A stretch of DNA of 64,000 bases from Streptomyces sp. CG4. Lineage in GTDB: Bacteria; Actinomycetota; Actinomycetes; Streptomycetales; Streptomycetaceae. The stretch lies in assembly GCF_041080655.1 (NCBI RefSeq), contig NZ_CP163525.1, forward strand, positions 62,001 to 126,000. Reading direction: 5' to 3'. The stretch's first letter is position 1. Each line of letters begins with the position of its first letter. The notes under the pieces were generated by a model that made no database searches, had not been told where the DNA came from, and saw nothing but the letters and a program-made list of their open reading frames with translations. Position numbers and translations under genes: made by a program. This document shows, piece by piece, positions 16,709-24,739 of the stretch.

Positions 16709-16744
16709 GATCCAACTCCGCCCAGTAAGCACGAGACCCGGCAC

Positions 16745-17267
16745 CAGAACGGCACCGGGACAGGCGCCAACCCTAGGGCACCAGGAAGATCACGTGTCGC
16801 CGATGCATCGCAAAGCCCATCCTTCTTCGGTTGCCGTCAGCAATCCGCCACGTCATGATCAACCTCCGTGTCGCACGACTCGCCCAGCCCCTCGCCTCCA
16901 CCCAGACAGGCTCCGGGGAGAACGCCGCAGGGCCTGCCTGGGGCCCGCCCAGGGAGCCCAAAAACTGGCGATCGAAATGTGCGGTAGCCCGTCGGAGAGG
17001 ACCAATCGCTGACCAGTGAACCCTCGGATTGGCCCCGAATCGCTTCGCATCCAACGCGAGCTTCTCGCAGCCGATACGAGAAATGGAGCGAGGGTCTGTT
17101 CCCGTGTCCTCTGCTGCCTGGTCAGGTCAGGAAGAAGGGGATCAGGACGAGGTCGATGTCCCACGGCCAAGGCTCCGTGTGTGAGACCGGGATGTCATCA
17201 CTCCTACTTCCCGGACCACCAATGGTAGTAGAGCCTGCCCGGTAGGCCCAACAACCGGCCCCTCGGT
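16745..17267. other. intergenic segment, no gene seen
   Basis: About 520 bases upstream of the MFS gene. The frames present lack start signals and coding composition, and one antisense frame (16773-17054) is Arg/Gly-rich noise. It would hold the MFS promoter. No convincing palindrome was found. Confidence 0.4.
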
Positions 17268-17445
17268 CACTCCCTATAGTCGGAGACGCCGGAGGGCCAA
17301 CGCGCGGTGCACCGTATCCGAGTCCACGCCCTTCGACCGCTTCCTGCCATGTGGCACAGTCCCCGGTATGTACGGCGATCGGCATCGCGTCGCGGTGGAG
17401 CCTGTGGTCGAGGAGCCAGTCGAGAGGCGAAAGCGGCGGAATCCT
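17268..17445 (-). pseudogene. DUF6233-type protein fragment
   Basis: The minus strand reads PPLSPLDWLLDHRLHRDAMP, IAVHTGDCATWQEAVEG. After a one-base shift it reads VDSDTVHRALAL and stops. This follows the Streptomyces DUF6233 pattern: DWLL, then VHVGDC, then a VDRDTALRAL-like stretch. The upstream coil and the final Cys-rich motif are missing. Function of the family unknown; this copy is dead. Confidence 0.5.
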
Positions 17446-17457
17446 GCTGACGTGCCG

Positions 17458-17821
17458 TCACTGGATGTGGCTGGACCGTGCCTTGCGCCATTCCCACCGA
17501 GCCAAGAGGGAAAACGTTACGGTGGCACACCGTGCCAGGACGGCCATGGCTGCTTCAAGGGCGCCACTGTCGGCGTCGGGATTGGACTCCGAAGAGCGCC
17601 TCGATCCAGTGGGCCCATACCAGCACCAGGACGAATGCAAGGCCGCTGAGAAAGGCGCCCGCTGTCTCCACCCACCCACGCAGCTTCATCCCACGCCCAC
17701 GGCCCTCCGTGGTGACAACGCACCCCCGCTCCTTCCATCGTGGACCCGTTTGTGTGGCTCGCATCTTCTGGCCGTAGGCACGAAGCCGGTCGGATCCGCC
17801 CGATCGACGCTGGTCCGTCAC
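17458..17821 (-). CDS. small two-helix membrane protein (one frameshift)
   Basis: ATG 17821 starts a basic N-terminus (DQRRSGGSDRLRAYGQKMRA), then RGRGMKLRGWVETAGAFLSG, LAFVLVLVWAHWIEALFGV (first transmembrane helix). Near 17600 the frame changes and continues DADSGALEAAMAVLARCATV, TFSLLARWEWRKARSS to the stop at 17458 (second helix). The two halves join into a protein of about 120 aa typical of uncharacterised actinobacterial membrane proteins. No neighbour suggests a role. Confidence 0.5.
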
Positions 17822-18138
17822 TCCAGTAGCGGCCTCTCAACGGGCGATTCATAATCGAAACGGGGACAGCCCGGAGAGTTCAAACCATGGCTACGTTGCC
17901 GAGCCGACTGTGCCACGCCTTCTCTCTCATCCCCACTGTGCTCAGGAAGTTCCCTGCTCTTCTGTGGGTGACGGGGGAGGTATGCCGAGCTGTCCGGCGA
18001 AGGTGCCAGGATCCAGGGCCGGACCCCTGTCACCCATCCCTCCAGGACGTTCATGTAGGTAACAGCAACATGATAATGACCGCTCGTGCAGCGTCGTAAA
18101 AGTCGCAGGATCTCCCTGGTTGCCTCATTGTGCTGTCC

Positions 18139-20214
18139 ATGAGCCAAGACGACGCCGCCCCATTGAGCGGCGAAGACGGTGGACCGCAGACTCTGACAGG
18201 GCTCGCGCAAACCCCCCATCCACATCCGGAATTGGAGCAACCAACCCTTGCCGTCAGAGTGCGACTGGTCTGTCTCAGTTTTCTGATGCTATTCACAGAA
18301 CTGGCGCTGATTCGCTGGACCGCTGCCAACAACGTCCATTTGGCCTACGTCACTAATTTTGTTCTGCTCGCCAGCTTCCTTGGCATCGGGGTGGGCTTTC
18401 TACGGGCTAAGTCCCGACATGACCTGTCCGTGTGGGCAGCACCCGCCCTTGCCACTCTGGTCGCATTCGTGCTCGCGTACCCCGTCAAGCTGACCCAGCT
18501 CTTCACGCTTCAGGGCAGGAACGGTGAGGCGCCGCTCCCCAAGTGGATCAGCCTGCCGGTGATCTTTTTGCTCACGGTGCTCGTGATGGCAGGCATCGGC
18601 GAAGGAGTGGCCCGCACCTTCGCCCGCTTCCGTCCCCTTGCCGCCTACCGGCTTGACATCCTCGGCAGCATTGCGGGTATCACCGTCTTCTCCGGTATCG
18701 CGTTCCTGGACCTTCCTCCGGTCGCGTGGGGGCTGATCACTGCGGCCGGATTCGCCGTCCTGCTCGGACGGCGGCGCTGGTGGCAGGCGCTAGCCACGGG
18801 GGTCTCGCTGGTATTGATGGTGACGCTGCTTGCCGTGGAGTCAGTCGTCCCCAACACCTACTGGTCGCCGTACTACAAGGTGACGACCACTCAGCCATCG
18901 CCCGGTGTCTTGAAGGTATGGGCCAACAACATCCCGCATCAGACGGCGTACTCGGTCACGTCAGAGCACGGTTTCTATTTCTTTCCCTACCGTCATGTGG
19001 GCCCGGCCTCGTTGAACAATGTGCTGGTCGTGGGCGCGGGTACCGGCAACGACGTGGCCGTCGCCCTGTCCGAGGGGGCCAAGCACGTCGATGCGGTGGA
19101 GATTGACCCTGTCCTGCAGCAGCTCGGAGCTGCCCATCACCCCGACCGCCCTTACCAGAACCCCCGGGTCAGCGTGCACATCACAGACGGGCGCGCATAC
19201 CTGCAACAAACCCACCAACGCTACGATCTGATCTTGTTCGCACTGCCCGACTCGCTCACGCTCCTGCCTGGCCAGTCGAACCTACGCCTGGAGAATTACC
19301 TGCTAACGGAGCAGTCGATCCGTGAAGCCAAGGCCCACCTGCGTCCCACCGGCACATTCGCGATGTACAACTACTACGAGCCATTCCTGCTCGACCGGTT
19401 CGCGGGCACCCTCACCGCCGTGTATGGCCATTTTCCCTGCGCCGAGATCACAGGCGCCCTGGGTGGCCGAAATCGGGCCGTTCTCACCAGCACCATTTCG
19501 GGACCCATCCCGTCCTGCTCAACGGTCTGGCATGGCCAGGCAAGCGCACCTGCCACCGACGATCATCCGTTCCCCTACCTGCCTACCAACACAATCCCGC
19601 CGTTCTATCTGTGGACGCTGGCACTCATCCTGGCCGCCTCGCTCTTCCTCGTGCGCGCGGCCGGCGGGGCCCTCCGGCGCATGACCCGCTACCTCGACCT
19701 CATGTTCATGGGCGGCGCGTTCCTGCTGTTGGAAACCAAGAACGTCGTCCAATTCGCGCTACTGTTCGGGACGACCTGGTTCGTCAACTCCCTCGTCTTC
19801 GCCGGAGTCCTTCTCAGCGTAGCGGCCGCAATCGAAACTGCTCGCCGGCTGCGCCTGCGACCTACGCCTGCACTCTACGGCGCCCTGATGGCAGCCCTGG
19901 CGGTCGCCTGGCTGGTACCCGCAGACGCCTTGCTCGCCCTCTCCCCGGTACCGCGTTTCCTCGCGGCCGCCTCCATCGCGTTCGCGCCGATCTTCATTGC
20001 CAACCTCGTCTTCGCCGCCCGCTTCAAAAGCGTCCAGGATTCGACCTCCGCGTTCGGCGCGAACCTGCTGGGCGCAATGATCGGCGGGGCACTCGAGTAC
20101 ACCGCGCTCATCACCGGTTACCGTGCACTCCTTATCGTCACGGCGACCCTCTACGGTCTCGCGTTCCTCTTCGGCCGAAGGGTCGGCGCCACCAAGGTCC
20201 TCCCCTCCCATTAG
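18139..20214 (+). CDS. polytopic membrane protein with internal spermidine-synthase-like domain
   Basis: 691 aa from ATG 18139 (GTG 18130 is an alternative). About seven N-terminal transmembrane segments (VCLSFLMLFTELALIRWTAA, NFVLLASFLGIGVGFLRA and others) are followed, at residues about 290-420, by a Rossmann methyltransferase/aminopropyltransferase-like core: NNVLVVGAGTGNDVAVALSE, AVEIDPVLQQLGAAHHPDRP, HITDGRAYLQQ, YDLILFALPDSLTLLPGQS. Further membrane helices follow to the C-terminus. This architecture occurs in bacterial membrane SpeE-like proteins whose substrate is unknown. Presence of the EIDP and DGR motifs suggests SAM or dcSAM binding. Stands alone. Confidence 0.75.
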   Translation: MSQDDAAPLSGEDGGPQTLTGLAQTPHPHPELEQPTLAVRVRLVCLSFLMLFTELALIRWTAANNVHLAYVTNFVLLASFLGIGVGFLRAKSRHDLSVWAAPALATLVAFVLAYPVKLTQLFTLQGRNGEAPLPKWISLPVIFLLTVLVMAGIGEGVARTFARFRPLAAYRLDILGSIAGITVFSGIAFLDLPPVAWGLITAAGFAVLLGRRRWWQALATGVSLVLMVTLLAVESVVPNTYWSPYYKVTTTQPSPGVLKVWANNIPHQTAYSVTSEHGFYFFPYRHVGPASLNNVLVVGAGTGNDVAVALSEGAKHVDAVEIDPVLQQLGAAHHPDRPYQNPRVSVHITDGRAYLQQTHQRYDLILFALPDSLTLLPGQSNLRLENYLLTEQSIREAKAHLRPTGTFAMYNYYEPFLLDRFAGTLTAVYGHFPCAEITGALGGRNRAVLTSTISGPIPSCSTVWHGQASAPATDDHPFPYLPTNTIPPFYLWTLALILAASLFLVRAAGGALRRMTRYLDLMFMGGAFLLLETKNVVQFALLFGTTWFVNSLVFAGVLLSVAAAIETARRLRLRPTPALYGALMAALAVAWLVPADALLALSPVPRFLAAASIAFAPIFIANLVFAARFKSVQDSTSAFGANLLGAMIGGALEYTALITGYRALLIVTATLYGLAFLFGRRVGATKVLPSH

Positions 20215-20477
20215 ATGAGAGCCTGTTGCGAAAGTCCGTGTTGAGGTTCTAACGGCGACGGAACCGTGGGGCTTTCCGGGGTGGTTCTGCTACTGCTGTC
20301 CGGAAGAGTTCGGCGGTGTCGGGATGTGGACCGTTGTCCGCCCTTGGCGAATTGCTGTCTGCCGATGCTTGGAGTTTCACTCCATGAGCGGTATTCAAGG
20401 GCGAAGGCAGGTAGCAGCGACCTGCCTCGGCCTTGGGTGTCGCTCGTGCAGCGGCGTTGAAGGAGAGGCGCAAACCG

Positions 20478-20687
20478 ATGGCAACAGGCGTAGTGAAGTG
20501 GTTCAACGTCGATAAGGGATTCGGATTCATCCAGCAGGATGACGGCGGACCGGACGTGTTCGTCCACTTCCGGGCCATCCAGTCCACCGGGTTCAAGGAG
20601 CTGTACGAGGGCGACAGGGTCGAGTACACGGTGACGCAGGGACCGAAGGGACCGCAGGCGGAGAACGTCGTTCGGCAGAAGCAATGA
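20478..20687 (+). CDS. cold-shock protein (CspA family)
   Basis: 69 aa from ATG 20478, preceded by GGAGAGG at 20462-20468. It has the two RNA-binding motifs, KGFGFIQQ (RNP1) and DVFVHFRAI (RNP2), in a single five-stranded OB fold. It binds single-stranded nucleic acid and acts as an RNA chaperone. The 5' leader of about 260 bases after the previous stop and the strong hairpin at 20704 suggest an independent transcript. Confidence 0.93.
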   Translation: MATGVVKWFNVDKGFGFIQQDDGGPDVFVHFRAIQSTGFKELYEGDRVEYTVTQGPKGPQAENVVRQKQ

Positions 20688-20703
20688 TGCCGGATCATGC
20701 ATA

Positions 20704-20744
20704 GGGGCTCCGTACCGGCCGTGAGGTCGCTGGGACGGAGCCCC
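20704..20744 (+). terminator. terminator of the cold-shock gene
   Basis: GGGGCTCCGT (20704-20713) pairs perfectly over 10 bases with ACGGAGCCCC (20735-20744), starting 17 bases after the stop codon. Confidence 0.75.
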
Positions 20745-21006
20745 GGCTACTGATTCCCCACCAGGTGCGCCAGGCCGGCTGCGCTTGCCTCCTCGGTGAG
20801 AGGAAAATCGGGGAAGGCGCCCGGTAAGCCGAAGACTCTGTGATGCCGGTCAGCTCACCCAACAGGATGGCGATGGGGATCCGCCAGCGGACTTCGGTTT
20901 GGGCTACGGCCACCATGGTGACCGGCAGCGCGTGTGTCAGACTCAGCGACTTCCCGGATCCATCCGGGCGCCTGTTCGATCGGCACGCGTGCGGGAGGGA
21001 CATGCG

Positions 21007-21842
21007 ATGGCCAGACAGGATGTGAAGGACGAGGTCCTCTATCTGCGGGCGGCGGGGCTGGATCTGGGCAAGCGATTCCTGCTGGCGTGCGTACGCACGC
21101 CGTGCTCGAAGCGGCCCGGGACCTGGACGCTGGAGACCGAGCGGTTCGCCACCACCCCGGCCGAGATCCGGCGGCTGCTGGCCTGGCTGCTCGAGCGCCG
21201 GGTCGAGGTGGTGGTGCTCGAGGCCGCCTCGGACTATTGGCGCCACCTCTACTACACCTTGCAGCCGCACCTCAACCTGATGCTGGTCAACCCGGCCCAT
21301 CTCAAGGTCATTCGGGGGCGCAAGAGCGACCCCAGCGACGCCGCGTTCCTGGCCGCGCGGGCGCCTCGGGCATGGTGTGGGCTCCTTCGTGCCCAAGCGG
21401 GAGATCCGCGAACTGCGGGACCTGACCCGCCGCCGCTCGCAGCTGAACACGGCACGCGGGCAGGAGGCCCAGCGGCTGGAGAAGGAACTCGAGGACACCG
21501 GGATGAAGCTGTCCTCGGTGCGTAGCGACATCACCGGAGCCAGCGGACGTGCCAGCATCAACGCGCTGATCGGCGGCGAGCGTGCCCCCCAGGCGCTGGC
21601 CGACCTGGCCATCCGGCGGGCCCGCAGTAAGATCCCGGCCCTGGTTGAGGCACTGGACGGTACGTTCACCGAGCATCACGCGTTCATGTGCCGGCACTAC
21701 CTCAACGAGATCGACCGCCTCACCGCCATGGCCGACCAGTTGGACCAGCGGATCACCACGCTGCTGACCCGTCTGGAGCACAACAAGGACGTCGAGAATC
21801 TGGACACCATCCCCGGTATCGGCCCTGCGGCGGCTGAGATCC
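21007..21842 (+). pseudogene. IS110-family transposase, frameshifted and 3'-truncated
   Basis: ATG 21007 starts AAGLDLGKRFLLACVRTP (first catalytic Asp of the DEDD RuvC-like domain). EVVVLEAASDYWRHLYYTL and RGRKSDPSDAAFLA follow (second Glu and the DPSDA motif). Two frame changes occur near 21355 and 21375, after which FVPKREIRELRDLTRRRSQL leads to the coiled-coil and TIPGIGPAAAEI, the start of the second (Tnp20) domain. There the match ends abruptly at 21842, where unrelated sequence begins. Dead copy; about 260 non-coding bases separate it from the cold-shock terminator. Confidence 0.75.
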
Positions 21843-21868
21843 CACGCCGTCGCCGCCGGTGATGCCAC

Positions 21869-22117
21869 TCAAGGCTGGAAGCCGCCGTTGATCCAGTCCT
21901 GGAACATCTGAACCCGTTGTTGGTCCCACGGCGGCTCGCCACTGTCGGGTGGGGGCATGGAGCCGCTGGACACCTGGTCGAGCACATCCTGTGCATGCCC
22001 CGGGTCGGACATATACGTGAAGTCGTCCAGCAGAACGCCCATCGGCCGCATGTGATCGATGTCCATGGCGGTGAACAACGGGCGGATGTCCCTCGCATAA
22101 CTCACAGTGTTGGGCAC
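21869..22117 (-). CDS. small uncharacterised protein (82 aa)
   Basis: GTG 22117 has GGAGGGA just upstream. The sequence (NTVSYARDIRPLFTAMDIDH, VLLDDFTYMSDPGHAQDVLD, SSGSMPPPDSGEPPWDQQRV, QMFQDWINGGFQP) is complete and acidic. Its pattern YxxDIRPLF, then SMPPP, then FxxWIxxG resembles the heme-free edge of small cytochrome-like or PSCyt-type domains, but there is no CxxCH, so heme c attachment is not expected. The IS110 relic ends 27 bases beyond its stop, which looks like an insertion boundary. Function unknown. Confidence 0.6.
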   Translation of the reverse strand: MPNTVSYARDIRPLFTAMDIDHMRPMGVLLDDFTYMSDPGHAQDVLDQVSSGSMPPPDSGEPPWDQQRVQMFQDWINGGFQP

Positions 22118-22528
22118 GCCTGCGTCCCTCCGATATCAATGCATTTGCGTGAGCGTCCAGGTATTGGTGTCCGCCCTCGATGCCGACGAACCGCGTGCGC
22201 CGCAGGTTCAGCAAGACGAGTACGTGCAAGGAAGGCGACGTGCGGCGGCGCGGAACGCTGGAGTCGTACTTCTGGCTCCTGGCAACTCCCGCGGCACACC
22301 ACTACCGTCGATTCCACGTGCAAGCATGGGGCCACTTCGTTGCGACCAGAACTCATCAACGAGGCGCATCAGCACCGCTTGGGGGAGTCGAGGAGGCGTA
22401 GAACTCACCTGCTGTCGGCTGAGCCGGGTCTGGTCTGTCAACGGCCATTTCGTTCGGCTCTGATCCACTTGGTGTGGTCCGGTCGCAGAGCGTCACGGTG
22501 GGCTCGATCAGTGAGCAGTGCGTGCTGT
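22118..22528. other. intergenic segment, no supported gene
   Basis: About 410 bases upstream of the 82-aa protein gene. Several short frames exist on both strands, but none has a ribosome site or a recognisable sequence. Base composition is less GC-rich than the flanks, consistent with relic DNA. Confidence 0.4.
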
Positions 22529-23314
22529 TCAGAGTCCAAGCAGCTCGGCGAGAGTGTCGCCGAGGACGCGGTCGCGCAGTGTTCCTGGGCGGGTGACGCG
22601 TTCGACGGTCATGCGGGAGAGAACCGGGTCGCCGTAGGGGGCGTCCGAGCCGAAGAGCGTGCGGTCGGGTACTTCGTTAATCGCCAGTCGGACTGCGAAG
22701 ATGATGTCGGCCGTCGACAGCTCTAGGAACATATTCGGGGTGTCCCGTACCACCTCGATTGCGGTCAGCCAGTGTGCGCCGCCGAGTTGGCTGATCACCA
22801 GGGGAACGGTCGGATAGCGGCGCGCGAGGCCGGCCAGGGTGGTCAGGTCGCCCTCGGTGGTCGGTGCGGCTCCGTGCACGACCACCGGGAGCTGACCGTT
22901 ATCGGCGGCTGCGCGCAGGACCGGCTCGATCCGGCTGGCCTGGCCGGGGGGCGGAGTCAGCTCACCGATGCCGCGGAAGCCCCGGCCGACCACGTCTCGT
23001 TCGACATCCGCGGTGATCTCCTCGGCGGGCAGGTCGAGCCTGAGGGAACGGAAGCCGATGAATCGGTCAGGATGTGCTGCGACAGCGGCGTCGAGTTCCT
23101 GCCATGCAGTCTGGTACCCGTCGCGGCCGTTGGCGCGGCCGCCGGTCGCACCACCCAGTGCGTTCATCTCGCGTCGCAACGAGGCCAGGTCGTCGGCCCG
23201 TTCCGGATGTGGCCGGGTGGCGAACAGGACAGCGCGATCCACTCCTGCTTCATCCAGCAGGTCGATGTGGGTGTGCAGGGGGTCGTGGACATGGCTGTGC
23301 GCATCGATGATCAC
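22529..23314 (-). CDS. amidohydrolase-family metal-dependent hydrolase
   Basis: 261 aa from GTG 23314, chosen because AGGAG lies 7 bases upstream and VIIDAHSHVHD follows at once. HSH is the N-terminal metal motif of the amidohydrolase-2 (PF04909-like) TIM barrel. GELTPPPG, LPVVVHGAAP (metal His), LVISQLGGAHW and TLFGSDAPYGDP (catalytic Asp) come in the expected order. Family members act as hydrolases or decarboxylases on small carboxylates or lactones; the substrate is not inferable. It diverges from a MerR gene with a MerR-type operator between them, so induction by that regulator is likely. Confidence 0.8.
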   Translation of the reverse strand: MIIDAHSHVHDPLHTHIDLLDEAGVDRAVLFATRPHPERADDLASLRREMNALGGATGGRANGRDGYQTAWQELDAAVAAHPDRFIGFRSLRLDLPAEEITADVERDVVGRGFRGIGELTPPPGQASRIEPVLRAAADNGQLPVVVHGAAPTTEGDLTTLAGLARRYPTVPLVISQLGGAHWLTAIEVVRDTPNMFLELSTADIIFAVRLAINEVPDRTLFGSDAPYGDPVLSRMTVERVTRPGTLRDRVLGDTLAELLGL

Positions 23315-23376
23315 TGACTTCTCCTGGTCAAGGCAGGGATTCGGGGGAAGTGCGACCGCGCGCCCAGTGTTGAACA

Positions 23377-23397
23377 TTGACACCGTGGGAAGGTCAA
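23377..23397. promoter_or_regulatory. MerR-type operator/promoter
   Basis: TTGAC (23377-23381) and GTCAA (23393-23397) form an inverted repeat with an 11-base centre in the divergent region between the amidohydrolase and MerR genes, 25 bases before the MerR ATG. This is the classic layout of MerR sites overlapping the promoter spacer. Confidence 0.55.
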
Positions 23398-23422
23398 GTT
23401 CACCGGAGAGACAGGGGCACGG

Positions 23423-23779
23423 ATGCTGATCGGACAGTTGGCGAGGCGGACCGGGACGAGCGAGCGCCGGCTTCGCTACTACGAACGCGTCGGGCTGCTG
23501 ACCCCGAGGCGGCAGGTCAACGGGTACCGCGACTACGACGACGATGCCGAGCAGACGGTCGCGCAAGTCCGCGACGCCTTGTTGGCTGCGGGACTACCGA
23601 CCCATGTGATCCGGCAGGTGCTGCCCTGCGCGCTCGCCGACGGTTCACTGCGGCCATGCCCGGGAGTGGTGGACACCCTGCGCAGCCAGCTCGCCCGTCT
23701 TGATCAGCGCGCGGACGAGCTGGCCCGGGCGCGACAGACACTGCAACAGGCCATCGCGCTCGCCGAACGAGCCGGCTGA
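23423..23779 (+). CDS. MerR-family transcriptional regulator
   Basis: 118 aa. MLIGQLARRTGTSERRLRYY and ERVGLLTPRRQVNGYRDYDD form the N-terminal winged helix. A coiled dimerisation helix follows (LRSQLARLDQRADELARARQ). One or two Cys (LPCALADG, RPCPG) flank the helix, but not in a clear metal-binding arrangement. It diverges from the amidohydrolase gene, its probable target. Confidence 0.88.
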   Translation: MLIGQLARRTGTSERRLRYYERVGLLTPRRQVNGYRDYDDDAEQTVAQVRDALLAAGLPTHVIRQVLPCALADGSLRPCPGVVDTLRSQLARLDQRADELARARQTLQQAIALAERAG

Positions 23780-23819
23780 CCAAAGCCGGTGCCCGAGACT
23801 GGGCGGAGCATGCGATCGC

Positions 23820-24664
23820 TCAATCTGCGAAGAGGATTTGGCGGCGAAGCAGGTCGAATCCGACCCGACCACAGCCATCCCTTTTGATCCGTTTCACCCT
23901 ATTGACGCTGCCCTCGACCTTGCCCGAGTTCCACTCCAAGGTGAGTCCGGCGGTTACAGCGTCGAAGTCCTGCCGTAGGCCGCGGGCCAGGCACTGTAGC
24001 GGCTTCAGCCCGGTGTTCTCAGCGCGGGTGAGCCAGCTCTCAAGCTCGCTGCCGCGGCGCTCGGTCATCATCTACGCGAAGTCGCGCACACAGTCGGCGA
24101 CGAATTCCAATTCCGGGCAACGGGCCAGGAGTTGCTTGAGCTTGAGCGCGTTGCCCTCGTCGGTCTTGTCGAGGTGTGCGCGGTGATCAGCCAGATGGCT
24201 TTCCGGACGGTCAGCTCCTTGGGCTTGTCGAGTGCGGGTTTGCCGCTGGCCCTGATCTGTTCCAAGTGACGGCGGACAGTCCGCTTGCTGCCGCGGTAGC
24301 CGAGCTCGACGATCTCCGCATGAAGCCGTGCCGCGTCCGCGCATCCCTCGTTCCAACATCGGCACAGATAGGGCGAGTAGGCGTGGATCTGGCCGTAGCG
24401 GCGGGAGCCGGTTCCGCGGGAGCCATCGTCAGGAGTGGCGGCGTGTGCGTAGCGGCGCACGGTCTTGAGGTCGAAACCGAGGGTCTTGGCAATGACGTCG
24501 ATCTGCACGCCCTTGTCGTAGAGGGTATGCACCGCGGCATGGCGCTCGCGTCGCTTGATCGCGCGCAGCCCTTCCATGGGCTCCCCCGCGTCGTCGGCTG
24601 CCGCGCCGGCCTCCACGTCGGCGGTGTCGGCGGTCATGTCTTCGGTGGGCTCGACGGTAGTCAT
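23820..24664 (-). pseudogene. ISL3-family transposase relic
   Basis: The 5' part (from ATG 24664) has an HTH (KRRERHAAVHTLYDKGVQID, VIAKTLGFDLKTVRRYAH) and GYRGSKRTVRRHLEQIRASG. After frameshifts near 24160 and 24070, DKTDEGNALKLKQLLARCPE and then LTLEWNSGKVEGSVNRVKRI, GFDLLRRQILFAD follow. The last block (WNSGKVEGSVNRVK) is the ISL3 signature containing the final catalytic Glu. The zinc-finger N-terminus and the first DDE Asp region are missing, so the element is dead. Confidence 0.65.
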
Positions 24665-24739
24665 CCCGAGCCCCTGTCGGTCCCGCCCCGTGGCCGGAAA
24701 ATCTGCAAGCTGGATGAGGCGGGCAAAGCCGGTGCGGAT

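Noticed and set aside
10073..16744. Assignment as a thioviridamide/thioamitide cluster
   Set aside because: Only YcaO and TfuA are shared. The precursor lacks the Cys/Ser/Thr-rich core, and the kinase, cysteine decarboxylase-like and methyltransferase genes are absent.
17818..18240. 140-aa minus-strand frame upstream of the membrane SpeE-like gene
   Set aside because: No ribosome site, mixed composition, overlaps the start of the recognised gene, and no motif.
20249..20702. Minus-strand frames over the cold-shock leader and gene
   Set aside because: They are antisense to an unmistakable CspA-type gene and end in low-complexity sequence.
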